Below are positions 16,429-26,587 of a stretch of 64,000 nucleotides of DNA, one piece after another; within the stretch, counting starts at the first letter, position 1; each line of letters opens with the position of its first letter. The position numbers and the translations under genes were made by a program. The DNA comes from Quadrisphaera granulorum (GTDB taxonomy: Bacteria > Actinomycetota > Actinomycetes > Actinomycetales > Quadrisphaeraceae), in assembly GCF_003149145.1 (NCBI RefSeq), contig NZ_QGDQ01000011.1:62001-126000 (forward strand), written 5' to 3'. The notes beneath the pieces were generated by a model. It saw nothing but the letters and a program-made list of their open reading frames with translations, had not been told where the DNA came from and ran no database searches.

Positions 16429-17951
16429 GCCGGAGCCTCCGCCAGAGCGGTGCTCGCCTGTGACCGGCCCTGCAGCAGGGCCAGCACCTCGCCGGCCACC
16501 GCGGTGACGTCACCGGCGCCGATGGTGAGCACGAGGTCTCCAGGCTGGGCCAAGTCCACCAGGGTCTGCGCCACGGCGGCCATGTCAGGCTCGAAGCGCA
16601 CCCGCGCCGGGGCCTGCACGAGATCGGCCACGAGTGCTCCCGTCACGCCGGGCACCGGGTCTTCCCGGGCGGCGTACACGTCGAGCACCACCACCTCGTC
16701 GGCTCCGGACAGTGCCCGGGCGAACTCGGCGGCGAAGTCGGCGGTGCGCGAGTACAGGTGCGGTTGGAAGGCGACGACGAGCCGCCCGGCGCCGGCCACC
16801 AGGCGGCCCGTGGCGACGGCAGCGGCCACCTTGGCGGGGTTGTGGGCGTAGTCGTCGTAGACGCGCACGCCGTCGGCCTCCCCGCGCGGCTCGAAGCGGC
16901 GCCGGGTACCGCGGAAGGCTTCCAGGCCGTCGCGCGCGACGGCGGGGTCGGTGCCGAGCGCCACCGCGGCAGACCAGGCCGCCGCCGCGTCGAGGGCGTT
17001 GTGCCAGCCGGGCACGGCCAGCCGCAGGCGACCGCTCCAGCCCTGCGGGGCAAGCGGGCCGGCGGCGCCGGGGACGGCGGTGAGGTCGACGGTGATGCCT
17101 CCCCCGGTGGTGTGGGAGTCGGTGATGCGGACCTCCGCGTCGGGAGCCTCACCGAAGGTCACCACGCGTCGCACGGCGGACGAGGCGGGGCCGTCGCCGT
17201 CGTCGTCCTGAGAGCGCACTGCAGTTGCCCTCACCGACGAGGCCAGGGCGGCGGAGCCCGGGTCGTCGGCGCAGGCCACGAGCACTCCGCCCGGCTGGAT
17301 GCGTGCGGCGAACGCCGCGAACGCCGCCTGGACACCCTCGTAGCTGCCGTGGTGGTCGAGGTGGTCGGGCTGAACGTTGGTGACCACGGAGACCTCGGGG
17401 GCGTACACGAGGAAGCTCGAGTCGGACTCGTCGGCCTCGGCGACGAAGACGTCGCCGCTGCCGTGACGGGCGTTGGTGCCCGCGCCGATCAGCTCGCCGC
17501 CGACGGCGAACGACGGGTCAGCGCCCGCGTGCTCGAGGGCGGCCACGAGCATGGCCGTCGTCGTCGTCTTCCCGTTGGTGCCGGCCACCGCCACGCCCCG
17601 CAGGCCCGTCATGAGCGCTGCGAGGCCCTGGGAGCGGTGCAGCACGCGCAGCCCGGCGGCGCGCGCGGCGGCCAGCTCGGGGTTGTCCTCGCGGATGGCG
17701 GAGCCTGCGACGACGGTGTCGACGCCGTCCAGGCGGGCGGGGTCGAACCCGGCGGCGACGCGTGCACCGAGGGCCCGCAGCGCGTCCATGACCGGCAGGT
17801 CCTTGGCGTCGCTGCCGGAGACGGTCACGCCGCGCTCGATCATGATCCGGGCGACGCCGGAGACGCCCACTCCCCCGATGCCGATGAAGTGCACCGCGCC
17901 GAGCTCCGCCAGCGGCGGCACCGGTGCGGCGAGGTCGAAGCGGGCGCTCAT
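16425..17951 (-). CDS. murC: UDP-N-acetylmuramate--L-alanine ligase
   Basis: A 508-residue Mur ligase that adds L-alanine to UDP-MurNAc with ATP, the first peptide step of peptidoglycan synthesis in the cytoplasm. The nucleotide-sugar domain starts VHFIGIGGVGVSG, with the dinucleotide-type GIGGVG at 24-29. The ATP loop GTNGKTT lies at 124-130. EADESDSSF and NVQPDHLDHHGSYE carry metal and lysine-neighbour residues. The C-domain has RRFEPRGE and YDDYAHNPAKV. ATG 17951 overlaps the murG stop by 4 nt. Confidence 0.96.
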   Translation of the reverse strand: MSARFDLAAPVPPLAELGAVHFIGIGGVGVSGVARIMIERGVTVSGSDAKDLPVMDALRALGARVAAGFDPARLDGVDTVVAGSAIREDNPELAAARAAGLRVLHRSQGLAALMTGLRGVAVAGTNGKTTTTAMLVAALEHAGADPSFAVGGELIGAGTNARHGSGDVFVAEADESDSSFLVYAPEVSVVTNVQPDHLDHHGSYEGVQAAFAAFAARIQPGGVLVACADDPGSAALASSVRATAVRSQDDDGDGPASSAVRRVVTFGEAPDAEVRITDSHTTGGGITVDLTAVPGAAGPLAPQGWSGRLRLAVPGWHNALDAAAAWSAAVALGTDPAVARDGLEAFRGTRRRFEPRGEADGVRVYDDYAHNPAKVAAAVATGRLVAGAGRLVVAFQPHLYSRTADFAAEFARALSGADEVVVLDVYAAREDPVPGVTGALVADLVQAPARVRFEPDMAAVAQTLVDLAQPGDLVLTIGAGDVTAVAGEVLALLQGRSQASTALAEAPA

Positions 17952-19243
17952 CGCGCCTCCCCCGTGGAGTCGCCGGTGGTCTCCCCTGGCCGACGGCCGG
18001 CGGCTCGCTCGACGAGGTCGGCGAGGCGCTCGTCGCCGTCGCGAGCTCCCGAGACCGCCGCGGACGCCGCTGCCGCGGCAGCCATCGCCGCGAGGCGGTG
18101 GGCGCCGTCGCCGTCGGTGAGCAGGTCGCGCAGGGGGCCGCGCACCCAGTCGGCGGTGACGTCGGCGTCGTCGACGATCATCGCCGACCCGGCGGCCACC
18201 GCCCCGGCGGCGTTGAGGCGCTGCTCGCCGTTGCCGATGGGCAGCGGCACGTAGACGGCAGGCAAGCCGACGGCGGTGGTCTCGCAGACCGTGCCGGCGC
18301 CCGCGCGGCACAGCACGAGATCGGCGGCGGCGTAGGCGAGGTCCATGCGGTCGGTGTACTCCAGCACGCGGTAGACGGCGCCCTCGGGCAGCCCCGAGGG
18401 CTGCACGGCCTTGCCCGCGCCGGTGAGGTGCAGCACCTGTGGCGCCAGCCCCCTGTTCGGCCCGCTGGACACTGGAGCCAGCAGCTGCGGAGCACCCTCG
18501 ACCACAGCGGTGTTCAGGCGCAGCGCGCCCAGCGACCCGCCGGTGACCAGGAGGGTGGGCGCGTCGGGGTGCAGCTCGAAGGCGGCCCGTGCCTCGGCCC
18601 GGCGGGCGGCCCTGTCGAGTCGCGTCACCTCGGTGCGCATCGGCAGGCCCGTGAGCACGCCGTTGCCGCCCCGGCCGCGCAGGTCCGTGCCGGGGAAGGT
18701 CGTCGCGACGTGCTCGGTCAGGCGGGCACCCAGCCGGTTGGCGATGCCCGCCCGGTGGTTGGCCTCGTGGACGACGACGGGCACGCCGAGCTTGCGCGCC
18801 GCGAGGTAGGCGGGCACCGCCACGTAGCCCCCGACGCCGACGACGACGTCGGCACGCGGAGCACCCACCACCTCGCCGGCCTTGACGATGGCGCGTTCGG
18901 CGGCCCGCACGGCGCTCAGCAGCCGCCCGGGCAGGCGCAGCAGCGCGGTGGAGGGCTTGCGGGGCAGCGGGACGCGCGGCACCACGGCCAGCTCGTAGCC
19001 GCGCGCGGGCACGAGCCGCGCCTCCAGGCCCTCCGCGGTGCCGAGCACGAGGACGGCGGTGGCCGGGTCGCGGCGGCGCAGGCAGTCGGCCAGGGCCAGC
19101 ATCGGCGAGACGTGCCCGGTGGTGCCGCCACCGGCCAGCAGCACGGCCATCGGCCGGGTGGGCTGCCCGGTGGTCTGTGGCTGGGGCGAGGGCTGGACAG
19201 CCGGCGTGAGGCCCGGCACGGCGGATCCCGTGGTGGCGCTCAT
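17948..19243 (-). CDS. murG: Lipid II synthase: UDP-GlcNAc transferase MurG
   Basis: A 431-residue family 28 glycosyltransferase on the inner face of the membrane that adds GlcNAc to lipid I, making lipid II. The N-domain glycine loops are LLAGGGTTGHVSPMLALAD and DVVVGVGGYVAVPA, and HEANHRAGIANRL is the acceptor-site block. The C-domain has LLVTGGSLGALRLN and the UDP-GlcNAc site CRAGAGTVCETTAVGLPAVYVPLP. About 30 polar residues precede the conserved start, so an internal ATG (MAVLLAGGG) is a second candidate. It overlaps both ftsW and murC by 4 nt. Confidence 0.95.
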   Translation of the reverse strand: MSATTGSAVPGLTPAVQPSPQPQTTGQPTRPMAVLLAGGGTTGHVSPMLALADCLRRRDPATAVLVLGTAEGLEARLVPARGYELAVVPRVPLPRKPSTALLRLPGRLLSAVRAAERAIVKAGEVVGAPRADVVVGVGGYVAVPAYLAARKLGVPVVVHEANHRAGIANRLGARLTEHVATTFPGTDLRGRGGNGVLTGLPMRTEVTRLDRAARRAEARAAFELHPDAPTLLVTGGSLGALRLNTAVVEGAPQLLAPVSSGPNRGLAPQVLHLTGAGKAVQPSGLPEGAVYRVLEYTDRMDLAYAAADLVLCRAGAGTVCETTAVGLPAVYVPLPIGNGEQRLNAAGAVAAGSAMIVDDADVTADWVRGPLRDLLTDGDGAHRLAAMAAAAAASAAVSGARDGDERLADLVERAAGRRPGETTGDSTGEAR

Positions 19244-20610
19244 CGGCGGCCTGCCCGCGAGACGACGGCCAGCGACCGGCGCACCAGCCCCGGCCGGGCG
19301 CTCAGCGCAGCCTGAGCTCCGGGGCTGTAGCGCGCGCACGAGAGCACGAGCCCGACGGCGATGAGCGTGCACAGCAGTGCCGAACCTCCCGCGGAGATGA
19401 GCGGCAGCGGCAGGCCGATGACGGGCAGCACACCGATCACCACGCCGATGTTCACCGCCGCCTGGCCAAGCACCCACGCCAGGACCCCGGAGACGAGGAC
19501 GACGACGAAGAGGTCCTTGCTGCGGCGCACCACCCGGGCGCAGCACCAACCGAAGACGACGAAGAGCGCCAGCACGACGAGCGTGCCGACCAGGCCGAGC
19601 TCCTCGCCGATGATCGCGAAGATGTAGTCGTTGTGGGCCTCGGGCAGCCAGCTCCACTTGAGGCGGCTGCCGCCCAGGCCGACGCCCGTGAGCCCGCCGG
19701 AGGCGAGGGCGTACAGGCCCATGGTTGCTTGGTAGCCCGTGCCCCTCGTGTCCGTGTTCCCCTCGAGGAACGAGCTGATGCGGCTCATGCGGTTGCCGGT
19801 GCCAGCTAGCACCGCAAGAGCCACTAGGCCGACAAGCGCCGCCAGCCCGAGATGGCGCAGCGGTACCCCGACGGCGAAGACGGCGGCGAAGACCACCAGG
19901 CCCATGACCATGGCGGTGCCGAGGTCCTTGCCGGCCAGCACGATGCCGATGATCGGCAGCACACCGAGCGCCAGCGGCAACCCCCAGCGCAGCGGATCGG
20001 TGAGCACCTTGTGCTTGCTGGCGAGCACCGCGGCGCACCACAGCACGAGGGCCACCTTGCCGAACTCCGACGGCTGGCCCTGGATGCTGCCGAAGCGCAC
20101 CCAGTTGACGTTGCCTCCGACGTCAACTCCCAGCGGGGTGAGCACGAGACCCTCGAGGACGACGGCGACGACGAGCACCGGCAGCGCCATGCGCCGCCAG
20201 AACCGCGGTGGCAGGCGCGCGGTGATGAACATCGCCACCAGCCCGAGCACGGCGAACTGCGCCTGGGAGATGCCCGCGGCGTAGGGAGAGCGGTTCTTGG
20301 CAAGGGCCTCGACGCTGGAACTCGACAGCACCATGACCAGGCCGAGGCCCACGAGGAGCACGACGACGCCCTGCAGCACCCCGTAGGTGAGCAGCGGGGT
20401 ATCCCAGCGCGCCAGGCGACCGGGCAGCGCGCCGCCGAGCAGCGCGTCGCCCCAGGCCGCGGCGTGCTGACGGGTCGTCAGTGCAGGACGGCGGGGCGCA
20501 GGCCGGGGGGCGCTGCGGTCGGGAGCCGGCGTGGTGGTGAGCGACGGGGTCACGCCGTCGCGCAGGTCGATCGTCGTGTCGCCGTCGGTCGCGGTGGTCC
20601 TCGTGGCCAC
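19240..20610 (-). CDS. ftsW: Septal peptidoglycan polymerase FtsW (SEDS family)
   Basis: A 456-residue SEDS glycosyltransferase that polymerises lipid II with FtsI at the septum. About ten transmembrane helices follow an 80-residue polar tail. Family marks are VMVLSSSSVEALAKNRSPY, NVNWVRFGSIQGQPSEFGKVALVLW with the catalytic-site region, AGKDLGTAMVMG, and EAHNDYIFAIIGEELGLVG. The last is GLPLPLISAGGSALLC. GTG 20610 is chosen for the AGGAGG just upstream and sits right after the murD stop. It overlaps murG by 4 nt. Confidence 0.95.
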   Translation of the reverse strand: MATRTTATDGDTTIDLRDGVTPSLTTTPAPDRSAPRPAPRRPALTTRQHAAAWGDALLGGALPGRLARWDTPLLTYGVLQGVVVLLVGLGLVMVLSSSSVEALAKNRSPYAAGISQAQFAVLGLVAMFITARLPPRFWRRMALPVLVVAVVLEGLVLTPLGVDVGGNVNWVRFGSIQGQPSEFGKVALVLWCAAVLASKHKVLTDPLRWGLPLALGVLPIIGIVLAGKDLGTAMVMGLVVFAAVFAVGVPLRHLGLAALVGLVALAVLAGTGNRMSRISSFLEGNTDTRGTGYQATMGLYALASGGLTGVGLGGSRLKWSWLPEAHNDYIFAIIGEELGLVGTLVVLALFVVFGWCCARVVRRSKDLFVVVLVSGVLAWVLGQAAVNIGVVIGVLPVIGLPLPLISAGGSALLCTLIAVGLVLSCARYSPGAQAALSARPGLVRRSLAVVSRAGRR

Positions 20611-20611
20611 G

Positions 20612-22249
20612 TCAGCCCTCCTGGTGGTCGGACTGGTCAGCAGAGCCTTCAGCAAGGTGCGCCCGCACGGCCGCGGCGAAGGCGTCGCCGCGCTCGGCGT
20701 AGCTGGTGAACTGGTCCATCGACGCCGAGGCGGGCGCCAGCAGCACGACGTCGCCCGGTAGCGCCGCAGCAGCGGCGGCCCGCACCGCCGCGGGCATGAC
20801 GCCCCCGGCGGCAGTGGCCGCCGGTCCGTCGATCTCCACCACGGGCACGCCCGGCGCGCGGCGGGCCAGCGCCCCGCGCAGGGGCTCGCGGTCGGCACCG
20901 ATGAGCACCGCAGCGCGCAGACGGCCGGCGTGGGCGCCGACCAGCTCGTCGAACTGGGCTCCCTTGGCCAGGCCACCGGCCACCCAGACCACGCGGGAGG
21001 CGTCGCCGCCCTCGCCGCCGGACGCCGCGGCGGCACCGGCCAGCGAAGCGGAGGCGGCGTGGGCGTTGGTGGCCTTGGAGTCATTGATCCACGCGACGCC
21101 GCCGGAGCGGGCCACCACGGCGATCCGGTGGGCGCCCGGCTTCGTCGAGAGCAGCCCGTCGCGGACGGCCTGCTGGCCGACGCCGTGGGCGCGAGCCAGC
21201 GCCGCCGCCGCGAGGGCGTTGGCCACGACGTGCGGCGCGACCACGCCGCCGGAGGCGTCGGCGAGGTCCGCCAGGGTGCACAGCTCGGCGGCGCTGTTGG
21301 CGCGGTCGGCCACGTAGGCGCGGTCGGCGAGGACGTCGTCGACAACGCCCAGCATCGACAGCCCCGGCACACCGAGGGTGAAGCCGATGGCACGGCAGCC
21401 CTCCTGCACGTCGGCGTCCAGAACCAGCTGTTCGGTCACCTGGTCGGTGTCGTCCGCGTTGTAGACGCAGGCCAGCTCGGTGTCGGTGTAGATGCGGCCC
21501 TTGTCGGCGGCGTACGCCCGCATCGAGCCGTGCCAGTCGAGGTGGTCGGGCGCCACGTTGAGGACGGCCGCGGCACGCGGCGCGAGCGTGTGTGCCCCGT
21601 GCAGCTGGAAGCTCGACAGCTCCACGGCCAGCACGTCGGCGCCGGCCGGGTCGAGCACGGCCTCCACCAGCGGGGTGCCGATGTTGCCGGCGGTCGTGGC
21701 GCGCAGGCCGTGGGCCCGCAGGATGCTCGCGAGCATCGTCGTCGTCGTCGTCTTGCCGTTGGTGCCGGTGACGCACAGCCACGGAGCGGACGAGGCAGGG
21801 CCGACGGGCGCGCCCACAGGCCCGGCCGTGCCGCGCAGCCGCCAGGCCAGCTCGACCTCGCCCCAGATCGGGATGCCGGCGCGCGCGGCCTGCGCCAGCA
21901 GCGGAGCGCTCGGCCGCCACCCGGGCGAGGTGACGACGAGGTCGGGCGGGGAACCGTCGACGAGGTGCAGCGCGTCGGAGGCCCCCGGCCCGAGCGCCAC
22001 CTTGCCGCCGAGCATGTCGAGGAGCTTGGCGCGCTCGCGCTCTCCGGCACCGTCGCGACCGTCGACGGCGAGCACCCGCGCACCCCGCTCGGCGAGGGCG
22101 TAGGCGGCCGCAGCTCCGGAGACGGCGAACCCGGCGACGACGACGCGCAGCCCGGCCCAGTCGGCGGGGCCGCGGTCGGGGACGCGCGCGGACCCGGCGC
22201 GCCAGGCGGGCACCGTGGGAAGCGCCTCAGATCTCAGCTCAGATGTCAT
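20612..22249 (-). CDS. murD: UDP-N-acetylmuramoyl-L-alanine--D-glutamate ligase
   Basis: A 545-residue Mur ligase adding D-glutamate to UDP-MurNAc-L-Ala, somewhat longer than usual (about 450-480). The N-domain starts [21 protein letters not shown], and the substrate contact is [14 protein letters not shown]. The ATP loop GTNGKTT lies at 162-168. [10 protein letters not shown] and [13 protein letters not shown] follow, and the C-domain has [12 protein letters not shown] and [22 protein letters not shown]. Extra Gly/Ala-rich insertions near residues 140-155 and 400 explain the added length. It overlaps the end of mraY by 11 nt. Confidence 0.95.
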   Translation of the reverse strand: MTSELRSEALPTVPAWRAGSARVPDRGPADWAGLRVVVAGFAVSGAAAAYALAERGARVLAVDGRDGAGERERAKLLDMLGGKVALGPGASDALHLVDGSPPDLVVTSPGWRPSAPLLAQAARAGIPIWGEVELAWRLRGTAGPVGAPVGPASSAPWLCVTGTNGKTTTTTMLASILRAHGLRATTAGNIGTPLVEAVLDPAGADVLAVELSSFQLHGAHTLAPRAAAVLNVAPDHLDWHGSMRAYAADKGRIYTDTELACVYNADDTDQVTEQLVLDADVQEGCRAIGFTLGVPGLSMLGVVDDVLADRAYVADRANSAAELCTLADLADASGGVVAPHVVANALAAAALARAHGVGQQAVRDGLLSTKPGAHRIAVVARSGGVAWINDSKATNAHAASASLAGAAAASGGEGGDASRVVWVAGGLAKGAQFDELVGAHAGRLRAAVLIGADREPLRGALARRAPGVPVVEIDGPAATAAGGVMPAAVRAAAAAALPGDVVLLAPASASMDQFTSYAERGDAFAAAVRAHLAEGSADQSDHQEG

Positions 22250-23339
22250 TGCCGACCACCCACTCGCCGTAGAACAGGCCCAGCCCGAGGCCGACGAACA
22301 ACCCGGCGATGATCCAGAACCGGGTGACGATGGTGACCTCGGCCCACCCGACCAGTTCGAAGTGGTGCTGGAGCGGTGCCATCCGGAACACGCGTTTGCG
22401 GGTCATCTTGAAGAAGCCCACCTGGATCACCACGGACAGCGCGATGATCACGAAGAGCCCGCCGAGCACCACGAGCAGCAGCTCGGTGCGGGTGGTGATG
22501 GCCAGGCCGGCGAGCGCACCGCCGAGGGCGAGGGAGCCGGTGTCTCCCATGAAGACCTTGGCCGGTGAGGCGTTCCACCACAGGAAGCCGATGCAGGCCG
22601 CCATGAGCGCGATAGCGACGACGGCGAGGTCGAGCGGATCTCGGGTCGTGTAGCAGGCCGCGACGCCCGGCGCGGTGACCCGCGGGGAGTCGCAGTTCTG
22701 GTTGTACTGCCACACGCCGATGAGGGCGAACGCGCCGGCCACCGCGGCGGTGGCGCCACTGGCCAGGCCGTCGAGGCCGTCGGTGAGGTTCACGCCGTTG
22801 CTCGTCGCGGCGATCATGAGCAGCGCCCACAGCACGAAGAGCACCACTCCGGCGATCGCACCCCAGTGGGCGAAGTCCACCATCGTGTCGCGGGTGAAGG
22901 AGACCTTGGTGGAGGCGGGGGTGTTGCCGTACCCGTCGGGGAACTGCAGCGCCAGCACCGCGAACACCAGGCCGACCAGCGTCTGCCCGATGAGCTTGGG
23001 CACGCTGCGCAGACCGAGGCTCCGCTGTTTGGAGATCTTGATGAAGTCGTCCAGGAAGCCGACCAGCCCCAGGCCCACCATGAGTCCGAGCACGAGCAGG
23101 CCGGACACCGACGGCGGTGTCATGAAGACGAGGTGCGCCACCCCGTAGCCGAGCACGGTTGCCGCGATGATCACCGCGCCACCCATCGTGGGGGTGCCGC
23201 GCTTGGTGTGGTGCGAGGTGGGTCCGTCGTCGCGGATGAACTGCCCATACCCGCGGTGCACGAGGAACCTGATGAACAGTGGTGTGCCGAACAGCGCCAC
23301 CACCAGCGAGGAGAACCCCGCGACGAGGATGCCCTTCAC
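22239..23339 (-). CDS. mraY: Phospho-MurNAc-pentapeptide transferase
   Basis: A 366-residue polytopic membrane enzyme (about ten helices) that moves phospho-MurNAc-pentapeptide to undecaprenyl phosphate, making lipid I. The hallmark motifs are [33 protein letters not shown] with the Asp pair, [18 protein letters not shown], and [19 protein letters not shown]. The C-terminal [15 protein letters not shown] is the HHH-type active-site loop. It overlaps murF by 4 nt and murD by 11 nt. Confidence 0.97.
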   Translation of the reverse strand: MKGILVAGFSSLVVALFGTPLFIRFLVHRGYGQFIRDDGPTSHHTKRGTPTMGGAVIIAATVLGYGVAHLVFMTPPSVSGLLVLGLMVGLGLVGFLDDFIKISKQRSLGLRSVPKLIGQTLVGLVFAVLALQFPDGYGNTPASTKVSFTRDTMVDFAHWGAIAGVVLFVLWALLMIAATSNGVNLTDGLDGLASGATAAVAGAFALIGVWQYNQNCDSPRVTAPGVAACYTTRDPLDLAVVAIALMAACIGFLWWNASPAKVFMGDTGSLALGGALAGLAITTRTELLLVVLGGLFVIIALSVVIQVGFFKMTRKRVFRMAPLQHHFELVGWAEVTIVTRFWIIAGLFVGLGLGLFYGEWVVGNDI

Positions 23340-24805
23340 GCGCGGACCCCCTCGCTGCTGGTGACCGGGGCGGCCCCGGCGAGCGCCAGCCGGTCTCCCA
23401 GGTGCATCAGCCCGGCGCCGTTCGAGCTCTTGACGAGCACCACGTCACCCGGGCGCAGCTCCTGCGCCAGCAGGGCCTCAGCGGCCTCGATATCGGCAAC
23501 CCACATCGACTCGTCGGCGTACGAGCCCTCCAGCACCGCTCCGGTGTGCACCGGCCGCGCTCCCTTCCCCACGGCCACCAGCCGTGAGATGTCGAGGCGG
23601 ACGGCGTACCTGCCGACCGCGTCGTGCTCGTCGCGCGCGGTGTCGCCGAGCTCCAGCATCTCCCCGATGACGGCCCAGGTGCGCCCGCCGGGGCGGTGCA
23701 TGGCCTTGAGCGCCCGCAGCGCGGCGCGCACGGACTCGGGGTTGGCGTTGTAGGCGTCGTTGACGACGACGACGCCGTCGGGCCGCTCCGTCACCTCCAT
23801 GCGCCACCGGCTGGCGGCGCGGGCGGTGGACAGCGCCGCGGCCACGTCGTCCAGCTCGACACCGACGGCCAGCGCGCACGCGGCGGCGGCCAGGGCGTTG
23901 GAGACGTGGTGCTCGCCGTGCAGCTGCATCGAGACCTGGGCGCTGGCGCCCTGTGCGTGCAGCGCGAAGGCCGGGCGGCCGAGCTCGTCGACGCGGACGT
24001 CCTCGGCGCGCACGTCGGCGCTCGCGCCCCAGCCGAAGGTCAGCACGCGGGCGCGGGTACGCGTCGCCATGGCGGCGACGCGGTGGTCGTCGGCGTTGAG
24101 GACGGCAACCCCGCCGTCGAGCAGGCCGGCTCCGGCCTCAGCAGCCGGGGGCAGCGCCTCCACGAGCTCGCCCTTGGCCACGGCGATGGCCTCGGGGCTG
24201 CCGAACTCCCCCACGTGCGCGCTGCCCACGTTGAGCACCGCGCCGACCCGCGGGTGGGCCAGCTCGCACAGGTGCGCGATGTGCCCAATCCCGCGGGCGC
24301 CCATCTCCACGACGAGGGTGCGGGTCTGCTCGTCCACGCGCAGCAGGGTCAGCGGCACGCCAAGCTCGTTGTTGAACGAGCCCGGCGGCGCGACCACGGG
24401 GCCGAGCGGAGCGAGGACGGCGGCCAGCAGGTCCTTGGTGCTCGTCTTGCCCGAGCTCCCGGTCACCCCGACCACGTCGAACGGGGTCGGCAGCTGGTGG
24501 CGGCGGGCCAGCACCTCGGCGGCCAGCGCCGGCAGCGCGTCGAGCACGCGGCCGGGGACGACGACGGCGGGCACGTCGTCGCCGAGGTCACGCTCGGCGA
24601 GCACGGCCACCGCTCCGGCACCGAGGGCGGTGGCGGCGTAGTCGTGCCCGTCGACGCGCTCGCCCGGCACAGCGGCGAACAGGTCACCGCCGCTGGCGGC
24701 GCGCGAGTCGATGACGACGCCGCTGACGACGGCGGCCGGGTCGGCCCCTCCGGTCAGGCGGCCGCCGGTGGCGGCTGCGACGTCTCCCAGCGCGATCGGG
24801 ATCAT
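23336..24805 (-). CDS. murF: UDP-MurNAc-tripeptide--D-Ala-D-Ala ligase
   Basis: A 489-residue Mur ligase that completes the pentapeptide by adding D-Ala-D-Ala. The N-domain is short, with [22 protein letters not shown], the usual MurE/MurF opening. The ATP loop is [15 protein letters not shown], in the GSSGKT form typical of Mur[13 protein letters not shown] and [12 protein letters not shown] carry catalytic-site residues, and the C-domain has [17 protein letters not shown] and [16 protein letters not shown]. It overlaps murE and mraY by 4 nt each. Confidence 0.96.
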   Translation of the reverse strand: MIPIALGDVAAATGGRLTGGADPAAVVSGVVIDSRAASGGDLFAAVPGERVDGHDYAATALGAGAVAVLAERDLGDDVPAVVVPGRVLDALPALAAEVLARRHQLPTPFDVVGVTGSSGKTSTKDLLAAVLAPLGPVVAPPGSFNNELGVPLTLLRVDEQTRTLVVEMGARGIGHIAHLCELAHPRVGAVLNVGSAHVGEFGSPEAIAVAKGELVEALPPAAEAGAGLLDGGVAVLNADDHRVAAMATRTRARVLTFGWGASADVRAEDVRVDELGRPAFALHAQGASAQVSMQLHGEHHVSNALAAAACALAVGVELDDVAAALSTARAASRWRMEVTERPDGVVVVNDAYNANPESVRAALRALKAMHRPGGRTWAVIGEMLELGDTARDEHDAVGRYAVRLDISRLVAVGKGARPVHTGAVLEGSYADESMWVADIEAAEALLAQELRPGDVVLVKSSNGAGLMHLGDRLALAGAAPVTSSEGVRA

Positions 24806-26559
24806 GCGCGCACCTCCGTGGCTGCCGCCAGCGCGGCGGCGAGCTCCTCGCGGTCGTCGAAGGGGTGCACGGCACCCGCGACCTCCTGGCCCCGCTCGTG
24901 GCCCTTGCCGGCCACCAGCACGGTGCCGCCCGGCCCTCCGGCCAGCGCGAGGGCGACCCCGCGGGCCACGGCCTCGCGGCGATCGGGCACCTCGACCACG
25001 TCAATACCTGCTGGCGTCATGCCCGCTGCCGTCGCTCCCGCGAGCACGGCAGCACGGATGGCGGCCGGATCCTCCGAGCGGGGGTTGTCGTCGGTGACGA
25101 CGACGGCGTCGGCGCCGGCCGCAGCCGCAGCGCCCATGGCGGGGCGTTTGCCGGGGTCTCGGTCACCGCCGGCGCCGAGCACCACCACGAGGCGGCCCGG
25201 CGTGGACGGGCGCAGCGCGGCCAGGGCCGCGGCGACGGCGTCGGGGGTGTGGGCATAGTCGACCACGCCCACCGGAAGACCAGCCGGAAGATCAGCGGCA
25301 GCCTCGGCGGACGGCGCAGCAGCCCCGCGGGGCAGGACCACCTCCATGCGCCCCGGCACGCCGCGCGCACCGGCCAGCGCGGCGGCGGCCGCAGCTGGGT
25401 CGTGGCCGGAGGCAGCGAGCACCGCCACCGCGACCGCGGTGTTGGCGATGTTGAAGGTGCCGGGCAGCGGACTCGCCGCCTCGACGCGTCGGCCCCCCGG
25501 CCCGATCAGGGTGAAGGCGGAGCCGGGACGACCGTCGGACCGCTCGCGCACGCTGGCCGCATCAACGGACCAGTCGACGGACCAGTCGGCCGGCTGGCCA
25601 GCTGCCGCCCGGCCGTCCGTCGTCGTCCTACTCATGACCGTGGTGGTGGGCACCCCGGCGGCCCGGCTGAGCTCGGCCAGCCGGCGGCCCCATTCGTCGT
25701 CGACGCAGACCACGGCGGCCCGGGCACGCGCTGGGGTGAACAGCTGCGCCTTGGCGGCGAAGTAGTCATCCATGGTCGGGTGGAAGTCGAGGTGGTCCTG
25801 GGAGAGGTTGGTGAACGCGGCGACGTCGAGCACCAGCCCGTCCACCCGGTGCAGCACCACGGCGTGGCTGGAGACCTCCAGTGCCGCGGCGCGCGCCCCG
25901 CGCTCGACGGCCAGCGCGAGCAGGGCGTGCAGGTCCGGCGCCTCGGGCGTGGTGCGCGCGCTGGGCAGCTCTTCGCCCGCGATGCGCGTGCACACCGTGC
26001 CCACGAGGGCCGTCGGGGTGCCGAGCTGCGCCAGCGCTGACTCCAGCAGCGTCGTGACGGTGGTCTTGCCGTTGGTGCCGGTGACGCCGAGCACCTGCAG
26101 GTGCTGCGCGGGCTCGCCGTACACGAGGGCGCTCACGGCACCGAGCACGGCGCGGGGGTCGTCGACGACGACGGCGGGCAGCCGCGCCGTCGCGCCCTGC
26201 TCCGCGGCGAGCCGCGCGACGATCTGCGCACCCTCGGGGTCGGTGAGCAGAGCAGTCGCTCCGAGCTGCGCCGCCTGCGCCGCGAAGCGCGCTCCGTGCG
26301 TGTGGGCGCCGGGCAGCGCGGCGTAGAGATCGCCCGGGCGAGCGCGGCGGGAGTCGAGCACCACGCCGGTCACCGTGAGCTGCCCGGAGCCTGCCGGAGC
26401 GGCGGCGCCGGCACGCGCTGCGACCTGCGCGAGCGGTCGCCCGGCGACGCGCACGGGCCGGGAGTCGCGAGCGGGCACGGCGTGCACGCTACCCGGCGCG
26501 GTCCCGGCCACCGGCCGGTTCTTCGCGAGCACCGGCGCAGAGGCGGCCTTCGTTGTCAC
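24802..26559 (-). CDS. murE: UDP-MurNAc-L-Ala-D-Glu--meso-diaminopimelate ligase
   Basis: A 585-residue Mur ligase that adds the third amino acid of the stem peptide. The ATP loop GTNGKTT lies at 161-167. The DNPR motif (491-494) is the signature of meso-diaminopimelate-specific enzymes, so the wall is probably of the DAP type. Other marks are LDSRRARPGDLYAALPG, EVSSHAVVLHRVDGL and NLSQDHLDFH. About 45 polar residues precede the family start, and a short insert near 325-340 contains a duplicated DWSV. The start is GTG 26559 within a short repeat, so an internal start is possible. Confidence 0.95.
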   Translation of the reverse strand: MTTKAASAPVLAKNRPVAGTAPGSVHAVPARDSRPVRVAGRPLAQVAARAGAAAPAGSGQLTVTGVVLDSRRARPGDLYAALPGAHTHGARFAAQAAQLGATALLTDPEGAQIVARLAAEQGATARLPAVVVDDPRAVLGAVSALVYGEPAQHLQVLGVTGTNGKTTVTTLLESALAQLGTPTALVGTVCTRIAGEELPSARTTPEAPDLHALLALAVERGARAAALEVSSHAVVLHRVDGLVLDVAAFTNLSQDHLDFHPTMDDYFAAKAQLFTPARARAAVVCVDDEWGRRLAELSRAAGVPTTTVMSRTTTDGRAAAGQPADWSVDWSVDAASVRERSDGRPGSAFTLIGPGGRRVEAASPLPGTFNIANTAVAVAVLAASGHDPAAAAAALAGARGVPGRMEVVLPRGAAAPSAEAAADLPAGLPVGVVDYAHTPDAVAAALAALRPSTPGRLVVVLGAGGDRDPGKRPAMGAAAAAGADAVVVTDDNPRSEDPAAIRAAVLAGATAAGMTPAGIDVVEVPDRREAVARGVALALAGGPGGTVLVAGKGHERGQEVAGAVHPFDDREELAAALAAATEVRA

Positions 26560-26587
26560 TGCGAGGTCACCGTCACTGCGAGGTCAC
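26555..26587. repeat. 17-bp tandem repeat across the ftsI-murE junction
   Basis: GTCACTGCGAGGTCACC begins at 26555 and is repeated from 26572 to 26587 with its last base missing; a degraded third partial copy follows. The repeat covers both the ftsI stop (26584-26586) and the murE GTG start, so it looks like a recent local duplication that added a spare in-frame GTG. Confidence 0.6.

Noticed and set aside
17711-17726. Half LexA boxes (TCGAAC without a matching GTTCGA), also near 7901, 7957 and 20944
   Set aside because: Only one half-site is present and they lie within genes, so they are chance words.
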